33,507 nucleotides of DNA from Hyphomicrobiales bacterium (lineage in GTDB: Bacteria > Pseudomonadota > Alphaproteobacteria > Rhizobiales > Beijerinckiaceae), in assembly GCA_900470095.1 (NCBI GenBank), contig UBZM01000082.1, positions 1-33,507 of the forward strand, in the 5' to 3' direction. Below the pieces are notes generated by a model. That model searched no databases. It was not told the DNA's origin and saw nothing but the letters and a program-made list of their open reading frames with translations. A program made the translations under genes and the position numbers. This document shows positions 32,239-33,507 of the stretch, one piece after another (position 1 is the stretch's first letter; every line of letters begins with the position of its first letter).

Positions 32239-33361
32239 CGGTGGCTGCCTGGCGGAAGCGCCTGATCGAGAACGGCTCCAGCGGCGTCTGCGTCGCGCCG
32301 TCCACGATCATCTCGCTGAGGCATAACCCGACGCCGGGCCCGATCTGGAAGCCGTGGCCGCAGAAGCCGAAGGCATGGAACAGCCCGGCGGCCGTCTCGC
32401 TTGGCCCGATCACCGGGATCATGTCGGGCAGATAGGCCTCGATGCCGGACCAGACGCGGATGACATGGCAATGCGCGAGTATCGGCGCGACACGCGCCAG
32501 CGCCCGCATCGCCGCCAGCGTCTTGGCGGGAGGGACCGGTGCCCGGTTCGCCTCCGGATCGGCCGCCGTGCGCGGATAGCCGGCCAGGATGATGTTGCCG
32601 CGCGGGATCTGCCGGAAGATCACCGACCCGTCGATCGCCTGCACGGACGGCCCGATCGCGTAGGGGAAGGGCTCCGTCACGAATTGCGGCGGGCCGGCCG
32701 GAAAGACCGGTGCGGTCTCGCCGAACCGCTCCGCGATGTCGAGCGCCCAGGCGCCGGCGCAGTTGACGAGCGCGCCGCAGCTCAGCTGCGTGCCATCGGC
32801 GAGCGTCAGCGCGAAACCGTCGCCCGCGCGATCCACAGCGGTGACGCGGGTGTTCTCGCGGATGACGGCGCCGAGCCTTGCCGCGGCGCGCGCGACGGCC
32901 GGTGTCGCGATCCTGGGATTGGCCGTGGCGTCGCGTGCCGAGAATGTGGCGGCGACGGCCCGTTCGCCGAGCCAGGGCCAGCGCCGCCTGAGCTCGGCAG
33001 GTCCGACCCGCTCGATCGCCAGGCCGTAGGATTCCGAGACGCTGGCATAGCCCTCGAGCTTGGCCTGCTCCGCCTCGTCATAGGCGAGATAGAGATGGCC
33101 GGTTTGCTCGAACTCGCAATCCTCGCCGATCAGGGCCTCGAAATCCTCCCAGAGGGCCTGGGAGCGCAGGGACAGCGGGTACTGGCCGGGAAAGCGGCCC
33201 TGAAGCCGCAGGTTTCCGAAATTGACGCCGCTCGACTGGGCGCCGACCAGGCCTTTCTCGATCACGGTCACGCTGTGCCCGCGCCGCGCCAGGAAGAAGG
33301 CGGTCCAGGCGCCGATCAGCCCGCCGCCGACGATCGCGACATCGCTCGCGCGGTCGCTCAT
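32207..33361 (-). CDS. FAD-dependent oxidoreductase, DAO / HcnC-type subunit
   Basis: Flavoprotein of 384 residues in the DAO family (D-amino-acid, sarcosine, HcnC-type dehydrogenases). The dinucleotide motif VAIVGGGLIGAWTAFFLARR (about 8-27) ends at Glu35 of VIEKG, and SSGVNFGNLRLQGR follows, typical of FAD-binding subunits of amine dehydrogenases. Further segments are LVNCAGAWA and, near the C-terminus, GFCGHGFQIGPGVGLCLSEM. The ATG at 33361 overlaps the stop of the upstream gene by four bases (ATGA), so it is coupled to an HcnB-like partner. Together they suggest a multi-subunit amino-acid or amine dehydrogenase; the substrate is not apparent. Its 3' end overlaps the convergent AT-rich gene. 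Confidence 0.9.
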   Translation of the reverse strand: MSDRASDVAIVGGGLIGAWTAFFLARRGHSVTVIEKGLVGAQSSGVNFGNLRLQGRFPGQYPLSLRSQALWEDFEALIGEDCEFEQTGHLYLAYDEAEQAKLEGYASVSESYGLAIERVGPAELRRRWPWLGERAVAATFSARDATANPRIATPAVARAAARLGAVIRENTRVTAVDRAGDGFALTLADGTQLSCGALVNCAGAWALDIAERFGETAPVFPAGPPQFVTEPFPYAIGPSVQAIDGSVIFRQIPRGNIILAGYPRTAADPEANRAPVPPAKTLAAMRALARVAPILAHCHVIRVWSGIEAYLPDMIPVIGPSETAAGLFHAFGFCGHGFQIGPGVGLCLSEMIVDGATQTPLEPFSIRRFRQAATVSEKFRKEFD

Positions 33362-33507
33362 GCCGCATCCCCGGCTGCCGCGAGCGCAATCGGTTTGACC
33401 GGGGCCTGGCCGCGCAGCCGCCCGGCGCAAGCACCATCCTGCCCGCTCTTCGCCGCCACGATCTCCTGCAGGGCAGGGCCGGGTCTGCGGCCCTGCCCTG
33501 CAGGAGA
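33358..33507 (-). CDS. C-terminal end of HcnB-like NAD(P)/FAD oxidoreductase subunit (partial)
   Basis: Only the last 49 codons are in the window; the gene enters from the right edge and ends at the TGA 33360-33358. The frame reads GQGRRPGPALQEIVAA and later APVKPIALAA. This corresponds to the end of HcnB-like subunits, where the motif is usually CQGR-x-CGPALxEI and the tail P-VKP-x-x-L. The two cysteines that bind the Fe-S cluster in many members are Gly and Pro here. The segment contains a perfect 19-base palindrome at the window end. The assignment rests on a short stretch plus translational coupling to the DAO subunit. Confidence 0.5.
   Translation of the reverse strand, partial: SPAGQGRRPGPALQEIVAAKSGQDGACAGRLRGQAPVKPIALAAAGDAA
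33462..33507. repeat. Perfect 19-base inverted repeat at window end
   Basis: Bases 33462-33480 are the exact reverse complement of 33489-33507, with an 8-base spacer. The arms are GC-rich and include CTGCAGGGCAGGGCC. It lies inside the presumed coding end of the HcnB-like gene and stops exactly at the last base supplied, so it may extend further. Confidence 0.85.

Noticed and set aside
1..33507. Search for CRISPR arrays, tRNA genes, rRNA genes and riboswitches
   Set aside because: No regularly spaced repeats, no cloverleaf-like segments with T-loop motifs and no known riboswitch core were seen by eye. A tool-based scan (tRNAscan-SE, Infernal) would be needed to be certain.

Overview
The window is GC-rich and gene-dense. 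It reads like chromosome of an alphaproteobacterium of the order Hyphomicrobiales (Rhizobiales), for example a Bosea- or Methylobacterium-like genus. This placement rests on gene content, the style of the protein families and Rhizobiales-type intergenic palindromes; no rRNA or other marker gene is present to confirm it. I saw no tRNA, rRNA, CRISPR array or intact insertion sequence.

Left part (1-10.7 kb): an uptake and catabolic island. On the minus strand, reading right to left, lie two tandem paralogous LysR regulators, an AtuA-like (DUF1446) protein with its DUF4387 partner, and a partial IclR regulator. Diverging from the LysR pair, across an AT-rich intergenic region with a perfect palindrome flanked by direct repeats, is a compact plus-strand operon: polar amino-acid-type ABC binding protein, FMN-dependent alpha-hydroxyacid dehydrogenase, two HisM/GlnP-type permeases, ATPase, D-2-hydroxyacid dehydrogenase and an RraA/HMG-aldolase-like protein. 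Together these suggest import of a small polar acid followed by oxidation and aldol cleavage; the substrate is unknown.

Middle part (10.9-20.3 kb): an orphan family-5 solute-binding protein with an intrinsic terminator, an OsmC-like protein, an M24 (Xaa-Pro-type) peptidase, an unrecognised 412-residue protein, a scar containing remnants of an Mrr-like nuclease and an alpha/beta hydrolase, a MazEF-like toxin-antitoxin pair with repeated operator half-sites, and a SnoaL-like protein plus quinone oxidoreductase divergent from a LysR regulator.

Right-middle part (20.3-27.9 kb): a small HTH-like gene interrupted by TGA, a YciI-like protein, an OmpR/histidine-kinase pair, a small membrane protein, maleylacetoacetate isomerase, dispersed intergenic repeats, and a large S8 autotransporter protease whose catalytic Asp position reads Glu.

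Right end (28.1-33.5 kb): the main candidate for a new system is a 1093-residue single-gene protein that fuses an N-terminal NERD nuclease domain to a STAND-like P-loop NTPase and a long uncharacterised C-terminal region. This architecture is expected of an anti-phage defence protein. It is flanked by a possible transposase remnant and an AT-rich orphan gene. Beyond it is an FAD-dependent oxidoreductase (HcnC/DAO type) translationally coupled to the tail of an HcnB-like subunit, which runs off the right edge.
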